Shown: positions 8,922-17,509 of the stretch, piece after piece
How positions within the stretch are numbered: position 1 is the first letter of the stretch
Layout: each line of letters opens with the position of its first letter
Assembly (NCBI GenBank): GCA_964422145.1
Contig: CAYQZV010000012.1
Location: 1-59,285 of the forward strand
Length of the DNA: 59,285 nt
Origin: JACNKV01 sp964422145
GTDB lineage: Bacteria; Fidelibacterota; Marinisomatia; Marinisomatales; JACNKV01
Direction of reading: 5' to 3'
Made by a program: the position numbers and the translations under genes
Notes under the pieces: model-generated
Told to the model about the DNA's origin: nothing
What the model saw: the letters and a program-made list of their open reading frames with translations, nothing else
Database searches by the model: none

Positions 8922-10217
8922 TTAATCGATTGACTCTTCTACTTCTTCAACCTCTTCCGGCTCATCGCCGTTGGATTCAATAAATGCTTGTACCGATTCG
9001 TAAATTTGCTCTAATCTTTCTTCCGTAACACCGTCTGCTTCAAGCAAAGTCTCTTCCGAAACGATAAGCAGTTTCGGGATATTGATGATCTCTGCTTCTA
9101 ATAATCCGTCAATCGCTTCAGCAGGGAAACCAGGGATATCAGCAAACGCTGTGTTTTCTTCTTTTTGCCGTTTTTCGTATTCTTTCTTCCCGTATGCATC
9201 AATACGATATTCAGTTAACCGGGAGGCTAAATTGATATTAACTCCGCCTTTCCCAATCGCTGCATCGAGTTCATCGTCGTTGAAGATTGCAACACAATAT
9301 CTCCGCTCATCATCGATATACAAGTTGATCGGTTTCCCCGGAGATAACGCACGCTGAATTAGAATTTCCGGTTTTTCACTGAAGTTTACGATATCAATCT
9401 TTTCGTTATTCAATTCACGTACAATGGCTTGAATACGGCTCCCTCGCATTCCGATACAGGCACCGGAGGCATCCACACGGCGGTCATGAGAATGAACGAT
9501 AATCTTCGCCCGCTCACCCGGTACGCGTGCTATCGATGTAATTTCAATCACACCGTCTTCAATTTCAGGGACTTCCATCTCAAATAATTTGTATAGGAAG
9601 TGGTTGTCACTTCTTGAGATCACAATATCCGGTCCTTTGGAAGTAACTTCCACTGATTTAATGACAGCACGGATTGTATCTCCGCGTCGGTATTTTTCCG
9701 TCGGAATCTGCTCTTTTTTCGGTAAACGCAATTCGGCATGTTCAATATTGACAAACACGTTATCCCGCTGTACCTGATGAACAACTCCGATGATAATTTC
9801 ACCGATCCGCTGGGCATAATCTTCGTAGATATATTGACGCTCAACATCGCGGATTTTCTGTGAAAAAAAGTTCTTTGCATGCGTGACGATTCTCCGTCCA
9901 AATACCGTCGGGTCAACGACCTCGACATACGGATCACCAATCGTCAGATCACTTAAATCAGGATCTTTACGCAGAACATCATCCAGTGTAATTTCACATA
10001 ACTCATCCTGGACTTCTTCGACGATGACTTTTTCAATATAAATTTCAATTTCACCTTTATCCAGATTAACAATCACATCACAATTGGATGCATCACCATA
10101 TTGTTTTTCAATAATGTACAGAAACAACTGTTCAATGATCGATCCAAGCTCGGAACGTTCAATATTTTTTTCTCTGGCAATTTCAGAGAATACTTCGATC
10201 AATTGTCGGTTAATCAA
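8922..10217 (-). CDS. nusA: Transcription termination/antitermination factor NusA
   Basis: 431 residues. NusA binds RNA polymerase and nascent RNA, and modulates pausing and termination. The order is an N-terminal polymerase-binding domain (about 1-125), an S1 domain (about 130-200), KH1 with GMRGSRI and KH2 with AIGKGGVN. A helix-hairpin-helix-like segment (IDGLLEAEIINIPKLL) and an acidic tail follow. The start is TTG, preceded by GGAGG four bases upstream. Starting there gives a full-length N-terminus, whereas the nearest ATG would remove conserved sequence. It is 15 bases downstream of rimP. Confidence 0.96.
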   Translation of the reverse strand: MINRQLIEVFSEIAREKNIERSELGSIIEQLFLYIIEKQYGDASNCDVIVNLDKGEIEIYIEKVIVEEVQDELCEITLDDVLRKDPDLSDLTIGDPYVEVVDPTVFGRRIVTHAKNFFSQKIRDVERQYIYEDYAQRIGEIIIGVVHQVQRDNVFVNIEHAELRLPKKEQIPTEKYRRGDTIRAVIKSVEVTSKGPDIVISRSDNHFLYKLFEMEVPEIEDGVIEITSIARVPGERAKIIVHSHDRRVDASGACIGMRGSRIQAIVRELNNEKIDIVNFSEKPEILIQRALSPGKPINLYIDDERRYCVAIFNDDELDAAIGKGGVNINLASRLTEYRIDAYGKKEYEKRQKEENTAFADIPGFPAEAIDGLLEAEIINIPKLLIVSEETLLEADGVTEERLEQIYESVQAFIESNGDEPEEVEEVEESID

Positions 10218-10232
10218 GATTCCTCCAACCTG

Positions 10233-10670
10233 TTATTTGAATGTAATTTTTACGACGGCTTTTTTGATATCATCAAACCGCACAGAAAACGTTTTATTTT
10301 TTTTATCTGACAACTCAATTCCCTCATCATCAACCAGAGTTAATGTTCCGGTCACTTTTTTTTGGTCCATCGTGGGATTCAATGAGACAGTCAGTTTTCG
10401 TCCAATATTTTTTTTGTACTGAAATGGATACTGCAATGGAGACGTCGCTCCCGGAGTAGTGACCTCAAGCTGAAATCCGTTCGGATAACGATTGTCAAGT
10501 TCCGACGAATCCCGGATGACCTTCGCCAAAGATGACGTAACTTCAGCATCAATCGAACCTTCAGAATCAATCACAATCCGGATAAATCCAGTGTCTCGAT
10601 TCTCGGTGGCAGTGATCAGAATAATGTCGTTCCTGATCAGTTTTTCTATGATATGTGTAATCTTATCCAT
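10233..10670 (-). CDS. rimP: Ribosome maturation factor RimP
   Basis: 145 residues from the ATG at 10670. RimP assists 30S assembly and is nearly always the gene before nusA. The N-terminal alpha/beta domain and the C-terminal SH3-like domain are recognisable; conserved pieces are the LEVTTPGATSPLQ segment (about 80-92) and the YKKNIGRKLTVSL that follows. A TTG two codons upstream could also serve as a start. No Shine-Dalgarno is visible, and a strong stem-loop sits only 12 bases upstream, which may affect translation of the operon's first gene. Confidence 0.9.
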   Translation of the reverse strand: MDKITHIIEKLIRNDIILITATENRDTGFIRIVIDSEGSIDAEVTSSLAKVIRDSSELDNRYPNGFQLEVTTPGATSPLQYPFQYKKNIGRKLTVSLNPTMDQKKVTGTLTLVDDEGIELSDKKNKTFSVRFDDIKKAVVKITFK

Positions 10671-10681
10671 ATTCAAACAAA

Positions 10682-10709
10682 CGAAAAGTGGGAAAATGTC
10701 CCACTTTTC
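10682..10709 (-). terminator. Stem-loop directly before rimP (terminator or 5'-leader control hairpin)
   Basis: An eleven-base-pair perfect stem (GAAAAGTGGGA with TCCCACTTTTC) has a short A/T-rich loop. On the minus strand it is followed by GTTTGTTTG, a weak U-tract. It could end transcripts from the TPR gene upstream. However, its base is only about 12 bases from the rimP ATG, so it may also act as a leader structure. Confidence 0.55.
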
Positions 10710-10774
10710 ATCGTCAAATTTATGGATTTATTACGAGCGTTACAAGCTATTTACCGTCGAAAATAGCGGATCGA

Positions 10775-11449
10775 TCAGTCTAACATTCCTCCGGATAATT
10801 CTTCGGCTTGTTTTTTCAAGTTATATGGAATTTCTTTGTCATCTAAAATCGTACTGACGAGTGCTTTCGCTTTCTCTTTTTCGCCCTTCTCGATGTAATA
10901 TTTTACTAAAGACAATTCTACAGAATATCGATCGGAATCAATCGAAGACAGTTCTGCTGCTTTCTTTAGCTCTTTTTCTACTTTCTTGTCCTGTCCGGTC
11001 TTTTTGTAAATATCCGCTAACATGATATGTGAGTTTTTACACATGATTGCGTCTAAACCGCTTTTATTAAATTTAATCAAATGTTCTTCCGCACGTTCAA
11101 AGTCTTGATTATCATATGCCATAACCCCTAAATAATAACGACCTACTTTACCGGAATTGAAACCGCTGTACTCTTCACTAAGAGCTTCAAACTGAAATTG
11201 TGCATTTTCAAAATCACCTTGTTCATATGCAACAAGGGCACGTCCAAAGATGGTTTCACCTTCCACCCGCTTTGCAGACCGGGATGTTTGCATAAAAACA
11301 AGTAACGCCGCAATGACGACAAGGACCGACCCTACACGGATGATCCATGGTTTATATTCAACGAATTTTTGCTGAAGTTCATTGATCGTCTCTAATAAAG
11401 GATCTTGTCTGATTTCTTTCTTAGTAATTTTACGTTTTGGTTTTAACAT
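10775..11449 (-). CDS. Membrane-anchored tetratricopeptide repeat protein
   Basis: 224 residues. After a basic N-terminus (KPKRKITKKEI) there is one membrane segment at about 35-54 (WIIRVGSVLVVIAALLVFM). The rest is outside and made of TPR-like helical pairs, such as VAYEQGDFENAQFQFEALSEEYSG and GVMAYDNQDFERAEEHLIKF. The layout (cytosolic basic tail, one transmembrane helix, periplasmic TPRs) resembles the YfgM/ancillary SecYEG chaperone group, but assignment to it is inference. It is probably monocistronic, between tRNA-Arg and the rimP operon. Confidence 0.75.
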   Translation of the reverse strand: MLKPKRKITKKEIRQDPLLETINELQQKFVEYKPWIIRVGSVLVVIAALLVFMQTSRSAKRVEGETIFGRALVAYEQGDFENAQFQFEALSEEYSGFNSGKVGRYYLGVMAYDNQDFERAEEHLIKFNKSGLDAIMCKNSHIMLADIYKKTGQDKKVEKELKKAAELSSIDSDRYSVELSLVKYYIEKGEKEKAKALVSTILDDKEIPYNLKKQAEELSGGMLD

Positions 11450-11489
11450 ATTTTTCTCTCGATTTTATTTCTTTTTTCTATCAAATCTG

Positions 11490-11561
11490 TACCCTTGACA
11501 GGAATCGAACCTGTATCTAATCCTTAGGAGGGACCTATTCTATCCATTGAACTACAAGGGC
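11490..11561 (-). tRNA. tRNA-Arg(CCT)
   Basis: On the minus strand the acceptor GCCCTTG pairs with CAAGGGT. The anticodon stem GGTCC/GGATT has loop CTCCTAA, giving anticodon CCT, which reads AGG. The T-arm has AGGTTCGATTCCT. No CCA is encoded. It is located between folD and the TPR gene. Confidence 0.94.
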
Positions 11562-11623
11562 GAAATCTTTCAATATAAGACGGCGAAAATTATACCGATT
11601 ATTTCGTTTGGACAACGTCCGAA

Positions 11624-12508
11624 TTATCCCTTTAAAGTTCTTTCTGCGGATTCGATCGTATTTTCAACGAGCATGGCAACGGTCATAATCCCCACACCGC
11701 CTGGAACCGGAGTGATCGCACCGGATTGTTCTACAACCTGTTCATAGTGGATATCTCCAACTAATTTGGACTTCCCTGATTCCGGGTCTTTAATCCTATT
11801 CATACCGACATCAACCAACACCGCGCCCGGTTTAATAAATGTTTCATCAACAAAATGCGGAATGCCAATCGCAGAAATAATGATATCCGCTTGGCGGGTA
11901 AAAGACCTAATATTCGGTGTTCTAGAATGACACAATGTTGTGGTTCCATTCCCCACCGTGTTTTTTAAACTCGTTAGAATTGAGATCGGCCGTCCGACAA
12001 TATTACTTCTCCCGATCACAACGATGTGTTTTCCGGATAGATCAATGTCAAAATGTTTAAACATACGCATGATTCCCTTTGGTGTGCATGGTATGTATCG
12101 AGGTCTACCTAATACAAGTCTCCCCATATTTTGCGGATGAAATCCGTCAACGTCTTTTAACGGATCGATCACAGACACGAGTTTATCTTCGTCTAAATGA
12201 TCCGGTAACGGAAGCTGAACTAAGATACCGTGGATTTTGTTGTCTGAGTTTAAAGCTTCTATTTTTTGGATTACTTCCTGCTGGGTCACCGTTTCATCCA
12301 TGATGATCGTCCGTGAGTATAATCCCAAGTTTTCAAATTGTTTGGACTTATTCTGTACATAAACACGGGATGCCGGATCATCCCCGATCAAAATCACTGC
12401 TAATCCCGGAATAACATGATTAGCTGCAAGCTGAGCAATTCTTTGCTCTAAATCGACATAAACAGCCTGTCTTACTTCTTTTCCGGATAATATTTTAGGT
12501 GTACTCAT
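11624..12508 (-). CDS. folD: Methylenetetrahydrofolate dehydrogenase / cyclohydrolase FolD
   Basis: 294 residues. FolD interconverts methylene-, methenyl- and 10-formyl-tetrahydrofolate in one-carbon metabolism. The catalytic lysine is Lys54 in RVYVQNKSK, the same number as in the E. coli enzyme. QLPLPDHLDEDKL, PCTPKGIMRM and the Rossmann motif VVIGRSNIVGRPI are all present, and the end is the usual TPVPGGVGIMTVAML segment. It stands alone between zapA and tRNA-Arg with about 90 bases to zapA. Confidence 0.97.
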   Translation of the reverse strand: MSTPKILSGKEVRQAVYVDLEQRIAQLAANHVIPGLAVILIGDDPASRVYVQNKSKQFENLGLYSRTIIMDETVTQQEVIQKIEALNSDNKIHGILVQLPLPDHLDEDKLVSVIDPLKDVDGFHPQNMGRLVLGRPRYIPCTPKGIMRMFKHFDIDLSGKHIVVIGRSNIVGRPISILTSLKNTVGNGTTTLCHSRTPNIRSFTRQADIIISAIGIPHFVDETFIKPGAVLVDVGMNRIKDPESGKSKLVGDIHYEQVVEQSGAITPVPGGVGIMTVAMLVENTIESAERTLKG

Positions 12509-12597
12509 TTAACTCGCTTGGATTGGTAAATTTGTTTTAAAGATATAAATGTAACGACGAAATCAAAATTCGGTTTTTTAAATGATCGAATTCAAAT

Positions 12598-12900
12598 TTA
12601 TTCAGTCAACGATTCTTCAATCAACTCAATCAAAGAGGTGATTTTATCGTCCACATCTTCGGCTGAGACATCTTGATTCCGGCGGATGGTGAACAATTCA
12701 TCAGCAATATTCATTGCAGCCAATATCGCGATCCGGGTTGAAGAATGTTCGGTGGACAGTTCGCCCTGAACTTCCCGCATTTTTTTATCGACGTATTCTG
12801 CGATGTTTTTAATGTACGAAGCATCAGCCGGTGCTTTAACCGTATATTCCTGACCAAAGATACTAACGCGAACTAAACTGCTGTGATCATCCATACTCAT
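12598..12900 (-). CDS. zapA: Cell division protein ZapA
   Basis: 100 residues. ZapA binds FtsZ and bundles its filaments at the division ring. The N-terminal beta part has VSIFGQEYTVKAPADASYIKNIAEYVDKKMREV, followed by a long helix with STRIAILAAMNIADEL and a coiled-coil tail, all standard for the family. It starts three bases after the small coiled-coil gene that follows pheT. The pheT-small coiled coil-zapA order is conserved in several phyla and ties division to the translation operon. Confidence 0.9.
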   Translation of the reverse strand: MSMDDHSSLVRVSIFGQEYTVKAPADASYIKNIAEYVDKKMREVQGELSTEHSSTRIAILAAMNIADELFTIRRNQDVSAEDVDDKITSLIELIEESLTE

Positions 12901-12903
12901 GAT

Positions 12904-13083
12904 TTACATCTCATCCAAATATTCAATGATATTTTTAATTTTTTCTTCAATGCGGGCAAGTTTGTTAGAGGTGGTTATTGAGGATGTTTGCGATGCATTC
13001 TTTTCTTTCAACAACTTGAATTCACCGATCAATAATTTGATTTTATTCTCTAAGTCAACTAAGGGTGTTGTGGGTTCATTCAT
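12904..13083 (-). CDS. Small coiled-coil protein between pheT and zapA (ZapB-like)
   Basis: A 59-codon gene starting at the ATG that overlaps the pheT stop as ATGA and ending three bases before zapA. The product begins MNEPTTPLVDLENKIKLLIG and is almost wholly helical and charged, with heptad-like leucine/isoleucine spacing and the ending KIKNIIEYLDEM. Its size, coiled-coil nature and placement match ZapB-like division proteins, which bridge ZapA to other division factors. I see no sequence motif that proves the family. Tight coupling on both sides makes it very likely to be a real gene. Confidence 0.75.
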   Translation of the reverse strand: MNEPTTPLVDLENKIKLLIGEFKLLKEKNASQTSSITTSNKLARIEEKIKNIIEYLDEM

Positions 13084-15440
13084 GATCGTAATTTAGCACC
13101 AATTTTCGATGACGCAACACTGATAATTTCCTCTATAATTGGAGTTATCTCTTTATCTTCAAGGGTTCTGTTATCACTTTGGAAAGTGATCCGGAAGACA
13201 ATACTTTTCTTTCCGGCACCCAATGAATCATGGCGGAAAATATCCGTTGGAACAATGGTTTTTATCAACCCCTTACTTCGTCTGGAAATTAATTTTTCAA
13301 TGTCTCCGACTTTTATTTCTTCATCCATAACGAAATTAATATCACGCTCAATCGAAGGGTAAACGGAGATGGATTGATACACAATTTTCTTCGGCTGGAT
13401 CAGATCTAAATTGATCTCAAAAGCGTACACTTCATCCAGATCCAAACCTAATGATTCAATATATTTTGGTGACAGCTTCCCGGCTGTCCCTAATGTTTCC
13501 TTATTCCCTTCGATAAAGAATCCTGTCGAAAAACTTGAATGATCATTCGGAGTGAGTGAAAATTTCACACCTAACAACTGAGACAGAACGCCTTTCAGCG
13601 AGAACATTGATTCATGTCGCTCTGTTTCACCGTGAATCGATTTTTCGGTTTCAACACCAATCATTAAACCTGACAACACAAACGTCTCTCTTAAACCGTC
13701 AAATCCTTCAGCTTCCCGATGATGGACTTGTCCATGCTCAAATAAGCGAAGATTCTTAATCCCATTTTTTGTGTTAAAGTCCGCTGTTTTCAGCAAACCG
13801 GGAATTAATGACGTTCGCAAAACGGACATCTGTTCGCTTAACGGATTGATTACAGAAACCGTTGCCGTACTCATTGATTCAGCAACTTCAACCGATTGAA
13901 GTGAATTATTATAGCATTGATGAAAGCCCATTCCGACCAACTTTTGGAAGTATGCCGTCAAATACGCCTGAGGATCAGGGATATCAACATTGAATATACC
14001 GTGGTATTTTTCCGCAGATTCAACAACGTCATACCCATAGACGCGAATAATGTCTTCGATCAGATCGATTTCTCTTTCAAGATCAGGACGGAACGAAGGC
14101 GGGACACAATCCCATTCACCCTCTTTGACCTTCTCTATTGTCACTCCCAATGATTTCAAAGTTGTTTCGACAAAATCAGTGGAGTGATCATATCCGGCAA
14201 TGCTGTTCAGCCGGGATTGTCTCAATCTGATGGTAGGTAATTCAACTTTTCCCGGATAGGCATCGACCATTTCTGAGCATAATTCTCCACCGGCTAATTC
14301 TTCGAGCAACTCGACGATTCGATAAAATGCGGTTTCTGCTCCCTGCGGATCTGCTCCACGTTCAAACCTACGGGAAGATTCAGTCAGCATGGCCAATGTT
14401 TTCGATCCTTTTCGAACGGTCACCGGATCAAAATATGCACTTTCGATCAAAACCGTTTGTGTTTCATCCGTCACAGCGGAATCCAAACCTCCCATAATTC
14501 CGGCTAAAGCCACAGGTGTGGTACCATTGGTGATCAGTAAATGATCCGCATTCAATTTATGTGTTTCGCCGTCCAGTGTGATGAAATCTTCACCCGCATT
14601 CGCATTTCGGATTCGAACTTCTTTTGTCGGGAATTTTTCATAATCAAAAATGTGTGTCGGATGACCCATCTCAAGTAAAATATAATTGGAAATATCGACT
14701 AAATTATTGATCGGTCTCATTCCGGCAGCCGTTAAGGCATCTGCCATCCATTTTGGTGAGGGTTTTACCGTGACATTTTTCACAACACCGGCAATGTATC
14801 GCGGACATCCTTTCGGCTCATCTATCGCTACATTCACTGACTCGGAGATTTCTGCTGGAGTATACGTTTTCACCTCGGGTGTTTTCAGCTCTCTGCCTGT
14901 TTTTAAAGCGATTTCACGAGCAATGCCGATATGGTTTAATGCATCAGGACGGTTCGGTGTAATATCAAGTTCCAACGAAGAAATTTTATCATTCAGAATG
15001 TCTTTGATCTCCACTCCGACAGGAAGATTTTCATCCAAAACCATTATCCCGTCTGCTGACTCAGAAATGCCCAATTCTTTTTCAGAGCAGAGCATACCAA
15101 AACTTTCTTCTCCGCGGATCTTCGCTTTTTTAATCACAAATCCGCCAGGCAATTCGGCACCAACTTTTGCCAGAACGACGGTCTGTCCTTTTGCTGCATT
15201 TGGAGCGCCGCACACCACATTGAATGTGTCTGTTCCATCGGTGACAGTACATTTCTTTAATTTATCAGCATTCGGATGCGGTTCACATGTTTGTACATGT
15301 GCCGTCACACAGTGGTCAATACCGGAGAGGTCCAAATCAATTTCAGCCTCAAAACCGAGCATGGATAACAGTTCTGCGAGTTCTTCAGGCGTTTCCTGAA
15401 TATCGACGTATTGTTTTAACCAGTGAATCGATATTTTCAT
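13080..15440 (-). CDS. pheT: Phenylalanyl-tRNA synthetase beta subunit
   Basis: 786 residues. The beta subunit of the heterotetrameric enzyme recognises tRNA-Phe and edits mischarged tyrosine. The N-terminal tRNA-binding OB domain contains GIDHCVTAHVQTCEPHPNADKL, the B3/B4 editing domain follows, then B5, a catalytic-like core, and the C-terminal anticodon-binding domain (VYPSIERDINFVMDEEI onwards, about residue 690 to the end). It begins next to the pheS stop and overlaps the following small gene by four bases. Confidence 0.98.
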   Translation of the reverse strand: MKISIHWLKQYVDIQETPEELAELLSMLGFEAEIDLDLSGIDHCVTAHVQTCEPHPNADKLKKCTVTDGTDTFNVVCGAPNAAKGQTVVLAKVGAELPGGFVIKKAKIRGEESFGMLCSEKELGISESADGIMVLDENLPVGVEIKDILNDKISSLELDITPNRPDALNHIGIAREIALKTGRELKTPEVKTYTPAEISESVNVAIDEPKGCPRYIAGVVKNVTVKPSPKWMADALTAAGMRPINNLVDISNYILLEMGHPTHIFDYEKFPTKEVRIRNANAGEDFITLDGETHKLNADHLLITNGTTPVALAGIMGGLDSAVTDETQTVLIESAYFDPVTVRKGSKTLAMLTESSRRFERGADPQGAETAFYRIVELLEELAGGELCSEMVDAYPGKVELPTIRLRQSRLNSIAGYDHSTDFVETTLKSLGVTIEKVKEGEWDCVPPSFRPDLEREIDLIEDIIRVYGYDVVESAEKYHGIFNVDIPDPQAYLTAYFQKLVGMGFHQCYNNSLQSVEVAESMSTATVSVINPLSEQMSVLRTSLIPGLLKTADFNTKNGIKNLRLFEHGQVHHREAEGFDGLRETFVLSGLMIGVETEKSIHGETERHESMFSLKGVLSQLLGVKFSLTPNDHSSFSTGFFIEGNKETLGTAGKLSPKYIESLGLDLDEVYAFEINLDLIQPKKIVYQSISVYPSIERDINFVMDEEIKVGDIEKLISRRSKGLIKTIVPTDIFRHDSLGAGKKSIVFRITFQSDNRTLEDKEITPIIEEIISVASSKIGAKLRS

Positions 15441-16429
15441 CAGAACTGCTCCAAAAACCGAACGTCGCCTTGATAAAATCGACGAATATCATTGATTTTA
15501 TATTTCAGCATGGCGATCCGTTCAACACCCATCCCAAAGGCATATCCCTGCCATACTTCCGGGTCGTACCCGACATTTTCAAATACAGCCGGGTCTACCA
15601 TACCGCAACCGAGGATTTCCATCCATTGGTTTCGTTCTTCATTCCAAATATCCACTTCAGCACTGGGCTCAGTGAACGGAAAGAAACTCGGACGGAATCT
15701 GATCTTCACGTTTTCATTGAAGATCCGTTTAATAAAATATTCCAGCGTTCCCTTTAACTCAGAAAAAGAAACATGTTTATCAACATAGAGTCCTTCAACC
15801 TGATGGAAAAGGCAATAACTTTTAAAACTGATCGCTTCATTGCGATAGACCCGCCCAGGGACGATATATCTTAACGGCGGTTCCTTTTCTTCCATCAGAT
15901 GGATCTGTACATTGGATGTGTGCGTTCGCAATACCGTGTTTTTATCCACAAAAAATGTGTCCTGCATATCACGGGCAGGATGGTGTTTAGGTATATTCAA
16001 CGCCTGAAAATTGTGATAATCATCATCAATTTCGCGTCCATAGGCAACATGAAATCCTATGGATGTAAAAATTTCTTTGATCTCTTCCATGGTTTGCTGC
16101 AGCGGATGGAGCGATCCGCCTGGGTAAATGAAACCGGGAAGCGTAAAATCTTGAGTGTCGTCTGTATTATCTTCTGCATCAGAGAAGGATGCGACTTTTT
16201 CATCAAACTGGGATTGGCAATCATTTTTTAACACATTGATCATTTGACCGAATTGAGGTTTTTCGGCGGGATCAATCGTCCCAATCAGCGAGAACAGGGC
16301 TGCAATTTCCCCTTTTCGCCCTAAATAGGTTACACGAATTTTTTCGATCGCTTGCGGATCGTTCGTTAAAGAATCAAGGGCAGTCCGAAAAGATTCCCGG
16401 ACTGCCTCTATCTTCGTTTGGTAAGACAT
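15440..16429 (-). CDS. pheS: Phenylalanyl-tRNA synthetase alpha subunit
   Basis: 329 residues. This catalytic subunit activates phenylalanine. The N-terminal coiled coil is short (about 1-85). The class II core includes HPLQQTMEEIKEIFTSIGF, the HHPARDMQDTFF segment, motif 2 (YRNEAISFKSYCLFHQVEGLYVD) and motif 3 (FGMGVERIAMLKY). It lies 3 bases downstream of rplT and abuts pheT, forming the usual infC-rpmI-rplT-pheST cluster. Confidence 0.98.
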   Translation of the reverse strand: MSYQTKIEAVRESFRTALDSLTNDPQAIEKIRVTYLGRKGEIAALFSLIGTIDPAEKPQFGQMINVLKNDCQSQFDEKVASFSDAEDNTDDTQDFTLPGFIYPGGSLHPLQQTMEEIKEIFTSIGFHVAYGREIDDDYHNFQALNIPKHHPARDMQDTFFVDKNTVLRTHTSNVQIHLMEEKEPPLRYIVPGRVYRNEAISFKSYCLFHQVEGLYVDKHVSFSELKGTLEYFIKRIFNENVKIRFRPSFFPFTEPSAEVDIWNEERNQWMEILGCGMVDPAVFENVGYDPEVWQGYAFGMGVERIAMLKYKINDIRRFYQGDVRFLEQF

Positions 16430-16432
16430 ACC

Positions 16433-16780
16433 TTATTCGTTAACTTGCTTGACCAATTCGGCAAAAGCGTTTGGATTTTCCACTGCCAGATAGGCGAGTG
16501 TTTTGCGATCCAACTCAATTCCCTTATTTTTCAAACCGGCTATAAAAGCAGAATAAGACATTCCATGGAGTCGAGCCGCAGCATTAATCCGCACAATCCA
16601 AAGACGCCGAAATTGGCGTTTCTTTTGACGGCGATCTCTGTAGGCATAAAGCCCAGCTTTTGTGACCGCGTCGATTGCAGATTTGTAATTGCGGCTCCGG
16701 GCACCATAGTAGCCCTTGGCCTGCTTAACCGTTTTACGATGTCGTCTATGTCTTGGAACAGAACTGTTTGCTCTTGGCAT
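16433..16780 (-). CDS. rplT: 50S ribosomal protein L20
   Basis: 115 residues, the normal length. L20 is an early 23S rRNA assembly protein and in many bacteria represses its own operon. Conserved segments include AKGYYGARSRNYKSAIDAVTKAG and LWIVRINAAARLHGMSYSAF. A strong GGAGGGA stands before the ATG. No separate leader structure for L20 autoregulation was recognised. Confidence 0.98.
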   Translation of the reverse strand: MPRANSSVPRHRRHRKTVKQAKGYYGARSRNYKSAIDAVTKAGLYAYRDRRQKKRQFRRLWIVRINAAARLHGMSYSAFIAGLKNKGIELDRKTLAYLAVENPNAFAELVKQVNE

Positions 16781-16792
16781 TGTTCCCTCCTT

Positions 16793-16987
16793 TTACACGC
16801 CTAGCATCCGGCGGACTTTCCGAGCATCGGAACTATCCACTAACCCCGGCTTACGCATTTTGCGTTTCGCACTGTTAGATCTCCGGATCAGCATGTGACT
16901 ATGGTTTGCTTTGTTACGTTTTAGCTTCCCGGTGCCTGTAAGCTTGAACCGCTTTGCAGCCCCGCGTCGCGTCTTTTGTTTCGGCAT
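16793..16987 (-). CDS. rpmI: 50S ribosomal protein L35
   Basis: 64 residues, highly basic. The start MPKQKTRRGAAKRFKLTGTG and the central KANHSHMLIRRS are typical of L35, a 50S protein. It lies between infC (9 bases away) and rplT (12 bases away) in the conserved infC-rpmI-rplT order. Confidence 0.97.
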   Translation of the reverse strand: MPKQKTRRGAAKRFKLTGTGKLKRNKANHSHMLIRRSNSAKRKMRKPGLVDSSDARKVRRMLGV

Positions 16988-16996
16988 TCGATTCTC

Positions 16997-17509
16997 CTAT
17001 TTACCGCTAAAGATAATGGACATCCGACGTCTCTCGAGAGGATTTGTCTTCTCGATTTCAGCAACGTCGGCGAGCATTTCTTTGACACGTTCCATGATCA
17101 CATCTCCAAGATCAAGCCTGGACATCTCACGACCACGAAACATGATTGTTACTTTCAACTTTGAACCGTCTTTTAAAAATTTCTTCCCCATATTTAACTT
17201 CGTTTCCAGATCATGCTGGTCAATCCCTGGGCGAAGCCGTACTTCTTTTAATTTAATAACATGCTGCTTTTTCTTATTCTGCTGTGCCTTCTTTTTCGCC
17301 TCGTATTTGACTTTTCCGTAATCCAGCAGTTTACATACCGGCGGTTTTGCATTTGGGGATACTTCTACTAAGTCCAATCCTTCATCTTCAGCCCGTGTTA
17401 AGGCTTCATGAATTGAGACAATACCTTCCTGACCACCTGTATTCGAGATCAGCCGGACTTCTTCAACTCTAATTTCCTCATTGATACGAGGTTCATTGTT
17501 CTTTGCGAT
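16997..17509 (-). CDS. infC: Translation initiation factor IF-3, probable ATC start
   Basis: 170 residues when begun at the ATC at 17509. IF-3 prevents premature joining of subunits and proofreads the start codon. The N-terminal domain reads IAKNNEPRINEEIRVEEV, then KPPVCKLLDYGK and the C-terminal domain with RPGIDQHDLETK. No ATG, GTG or TTG exists in frame before a TTG (17377) that would cut off about 44 conserved residues. Instead AAGGAG stands eight bases before ATC. E. coli infC uses AUU, and IF-3 represses such starts, so self-control is likely here too. The start lies inside the thrS end (17-base overlap). Confidence 0.93.
   Translation of the reverse strand: MAKNNEPRINEEIRVEEVRLISNTGGQEGIVSIHEALTRAEDEGLDLVEVSPNAKPPVCKLLDYGKVKYEAKKKAQQNKKKQHVIKLKEVRLRPGIDQHDLETKLNMGKKFLKDGSKLKVTIMFRGREMSRLDLGDVIMERVKEMLADVAEIEKTNPLERRRMSIIFSGK

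Noticed and set aside
12509..12597. 6S RNA after zapA
   Set aside because: The gap before folD is only about 90 bases, too short, and shows no 6S-like fold.
14686..15399. Long open frame of 237 codons on the plus strand opposite pheT
   Set aside because: It mirrors the codon pattern of pheT, has no ribosome-binding sequence or recognisable domain, and pheT is certain.
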